Positions 62,366 to 64,000 of a DNA stretch of 64,000 nucleotides are shown piece after piece (the stretch's first letter is position 1; each line of letters opens with the position of its first letter). Position numbers and translations under genes: made by a program. The notes beneath the pieces are model-generated. The model did no database searches. It was not told the DNA's origin and worked only from the letters and a program-made list of their open reading frames with translations. The stretch lies in assembly GCF_012027395.1 (NCBI RefSeq), contig NZ_SNUJ01000004.1, forward strand, positions 1-64,000, read 5' to 3'. This stretch comes from Thermococcus sp. LS1. Its GTDB lineage: Archaea; Methanobacteriota_B; Thermococci; Thermococcales; Thermococcaceae.

Positions 62366-62391
62366 ACGGTCTATTCTCTCCGGTGGTGAGG

Positions 62392-62844
62392 ATGGTGGAT
62401 GAACTCGACCTCAGGATACTTTCCCTGCTCCAGCAAAATGCTCGTCTCTCCTACCGTGAGATAGCACGCGAGCTTAAAATTGCCGTTGGTACTGTCTACA
62501 ACCGGATTAAGCGCATGGAGGAAGAAGGGATAATAAAAGGATTTGCGCCAATCCTCGATTACGAGAAGCTCGGCTTCGGCCTTACGACCGTCATCGGGGT
62601 GAAAGCTCAGGGGCGGAAAATCACCGAAATTGAGAGGCAGATTGCCGAAAACGACAGGGTGATAATGGTCTACGACATAACCGGTGAGTTCGATATTGTG
62701 GTTATCGCCAAGTTCAAAGACAGGGCTGATATGAACCGCTTTGTTAAGTGGCTCCTCTCGCTGGACGGTGTGGAAAAAACGAACACGAGCGTCGCCATGC
62801 AGGTGGTGAAAGAAGACCTGAGGCTCAAACTAACGGAGGACTAG
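62392..62844 (+). CDS. Lrp/AsnC-family transcriptional regulator
   Basis: A 150-residue Lrp-like regulator with an N-terminal helix-turn-helix (LSYREIARELKIAVGTVYNR) and a C-terminal RAM ligand-binding domain (MVYDITGEFDIVVIAKF). The effector is unknown. The ATG at 62392 follows GGTGGTGAGG. It overlaps the end of the next, convergent gene by 15 bp. Confidence 0.92.
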   Translation: MVDELDLRILSLLQQNARLSYREIARELKIAVGTVYNRIKRMEEEGIIKGFAPILDYEKLGFGLTTVIGVKAQGRKITEIERQIAENDRVIMVYDITGEFDIVVIAKFKDRADMNRFVKWLLSLDGVEKTNTSVAMQVVKEDLRLKLTED

Positions 62845-63156
62845 GACTTCGTCCATGAAGCGCTTTGCGAAGTCATCGAGGCTTTCCACTGGAAGTCTAA
62901 CCTCTTTTCCGTTTACAGTCCCCTCGAATATCAGGCTCCTGGCCGTTATCTCCCTTATTCTCTCAAAGTCGGAGTTCTCGGCTATCGTGCTTTCGAGAAC
63001 CTTGCTGAATTCATCCTCATTGACGGTTTTCACGACTCCCTCAATGACTATCTCTTTTTCGCACTCTTCGATGCTGCAGTGGAATGTGAAAGGGAGGCCG
63101 GGCTCGACCTCCACGGGAATCGTTAAGCCATCGACGTTGTAGATTAAAACCTTCAT
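62830..63156 (-). CDS. Hypothetical protein downstream of gfcR
   Basis: A 108-residue soluble acidic protein that I do not recognise. The N-terminal part is beta-rich (MKVLIYNVDGLTIPVEVEPG) with two cysteines in FHCSIEECEKE, followed by FERIREITARSLIFEGTVNG. It starts 5 bp after the gfcR stop with GGAGTGATC upstream, so it is translated from the gfcR transcript. Confidence 0.75.
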   Translation of the reverse strand: MKVLIYNVDGLTIPVEVEPGLPFTFHCSIEECEKEIVIEGVVKTVNEDEFSKVLESTIAENSDFERIREITARSLIFEGTVNGKEVRLPVESLDDFAKRFMDEVLVLR

Positions 63157-63161
63157 TTAGA

Positions 63162-63878
63162 TCACTCCAGCCTTATGAGGCTCTCCACTGGAATGTTGTA
63201 CTCCTCCTTCAGGCGGTCTATGATGTCCCCGACACTTATGAGGAAAAACATGCCGACTGGTTTCGCTCCTGCCTGCCTGCACATCTCCAGGAGTGCCCTC
63301 TGGGTCTCGCCGCTCCTAATGACATCATCGACTATGAGGACATTTTCGCCCTTCTTGAGTGCCCACTGTGGCAGATAGAGCGTCGTAACGCTTCCCGAAG
63401 CGCTTGGGACGTAGCTGACCTCGTAGAACTTCTCGACGCCGACTTCCTTCTTCTTCTTGGCGTATACGACGTCGACGTTAAGCTCCCTCGCGACGTGAAC
63501 ACCAAGTGCTATTCCATCGGTTGCAGCAGTGAGAACCTTGTCCACGTTTTTGTCCATGTACCTACTTGCAACGTCCTCCGCTATAAGGCTCATCAGGGCC
63601 GTGTCGCTAAGGACTGGCATGTTGTCGAAGAAGCCGTACTCATCGAATTTTATCCTCCTTCTAACTTCCTCCTCAATGTTTATGTAGGGAAGCAGCAGCT
63701 CCAGGAGCTCTCTTGTTCTTTCAGCGCTCGGAAGGACCTTTCCCCTGACGTATCTGTTGAGGACTGTAATGGGGAGGCCCGTTATCTTAGAGAGCTCCTC
63801 GTAGGTGTAATTTTTCTTAAGCAGTCTGAGCACCCTGACAAGCCTGAGCTTTTCCTGAACCGACTTTAGCTGACTCAT
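63162..63878 (-). CDS. gfcR: GfcR-type transcriptional regulator (HTH plus phosphoribosyltransferase)
   Basis: A 238-residue protein. The N-terminal helix-turn-helix is TYEELSKITGLPITVLNRYV. A type I phosphoribosyltransferase domain carries the PRPP loop NVLIVDDVIRSGETQ. In haloarchaea GfcR binds DNA and controls sugar catabolism genes; in Thermococcales the target is unknown. The ATG at 63878 lies after GGAGGTGAGAGA; an open frame to 63899 is within the leader. It is transcribed with the small gene at 62830-63156. Confidence 0.9.
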   Translation of the reverse strand: MSQLKSVQEKLRLVRVLRLLKKNYTYEELSKITGLPITVLNRYVRGKVLPSAERTRELLELLLPYINIEEEVRRRIKFDEYGFFDNMPVLSDTALMSLIAEDVASRYMDKNVDKVLTAATDGIALGVHVARELNVDVVYAKKKKEVGVEKFYEVSYVPSASGSVTTLYLPQWALKKGENVLIVDDVIRSGETQRALLEMCRQAGAKPVGMFFLISVGDIIDRLKEEYNIPVESLIRLE

Positions 63879-63914
63879 TCTCTCACCTCCGGTGGCCAAA
63901 AATTAACAAGAAAA

Positions 63915-63928
63915 TGTATAAATATGTT
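63915..63928 (-). promoter_or_regulatory. TATA box of gfcR
   Basis: The minus strand reads ACATATTTATACAT about 40-50 bp upstream of the gfcR ATG at 63878, just after the stop codon of the partial gene upstream. Confidence 0.6.
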
Positions 63929-63932
63929 TCGG

Positions 63933-64000
63933 TTACTCACCTGTGTTCACAACTTTCCTGCGGTAATCTTCTATGACGTCCCTATACTCTCTGAGGAGGA
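63933..64000 (-). CDS. C-terminal end of an unidentified protein, partial
   Basis: A minus-strand frame enters from the right edge and reads LLREYRDVIEDYRRKVVNTG, then Glu and a TAA at 63933-63935. Charged helical content suggests a real C-terminus. Only about 21 codons are visible, so the identity is unknown. Confidence 0.45.
   Translation of the reverse strand, partial: LLREYRDVIEDYRRKVVNTGE

Overview
The window is a stretch of a Thermococcus-type (Thermococcales, Euryarchaeota) chromosome. The evidence is the archaeal ribosomal-protein superoperon with archaeal order, an intein-bearing MCM beside GINS23 and aIF2-beta, a four-subunit sulfhydrogenase, a SurR-type operator, CCA-encoding tRNA genes, TATA boxes and GGTGA-type ribosome binding sites. 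I cannot name the species. Genes are closely packed, and many are joined by ATGA or TGATG stop/start overlaps.

Left part (1-31,800), mixed metabolism and information processing. On the minus strand are three subunits of a biotin-dependent, sodium-pump-type (methylmalonyl-CoA) decarboxylase, the first cut by the window edge. Next comes the replication/translation cluster gins23-mcm-aIF2beta; the MCM gene carries two in-frame inteins, at residues 336-809 and 837-1471. Then follow a YfcE-like phosphodiesterase, two orphan genes, rtcA and a TatD-like hydrolase. A sulfhydrogenase operon (beta-gamma-delta-alpha, minus) is divergent from a three-gene NuoE/NuoF/ferredoxin-GltD-NuoG-like operon (plus). 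The latter has the architecture of an Stn-type transhydrogenase. Between them lies a perfect double SurR motif. After these come an archaeal asparagine synthetase A-like enzyme, a small P-loop ATPase, an aminotransferase, an MFS transporter, L10e, an RNA ligase and a frameshifted gene. A 1.3-kb gene-free island of hairpins and degenerate repeats ends this part.

Middle (31,800-50,130), the ribosomal superoperon. A SPOUT methyltransferase leads L3-L4-L23-L2-S19-L22-S3-L29-SUI1-Rpp29-S17-L14-L24-S4e-L5-S14-S8-L6-L32e-L19e-L18-S5-L30-L15-SecY. It continues with adenylate kinase, an EMC3/YidC-like insertase, L34e, cytidylate kinase, L14e, a short-chain dehydrogenase and Cbf5. A second repeat island (50,130-50,645) contains an inverted copy of the first.

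Right part (50,650-64,000). The most unusual locus is a secreted, heavily N-glycosylatable precursor ending in a 10-cysteine hydrophobic domain that resembles halocin C8. It is followed by a small three-helix membrane protein. After it come a leaderless methyltransferase whose 3' end overlaps tRNA-Ser, then S13-S4-S11-RpoD-tRNA-Leu-L18e-L13-S9-RpoN-tRNA-Pro-RpoK-enolase-like-S2-tRNA-Leu-L40e. The window ends with a PadR regulator, a FUN14 protein, a flippase, a metallophosphoesterase-fold protein that has lost its metal ligands, tRNA-Arg, an Lrp regulator, and a GfcR-type HTH-phosphoribosyltransferase regulator.

All coordinates and starts are read from sequence only. Family names come from motif recognition, not from a search.
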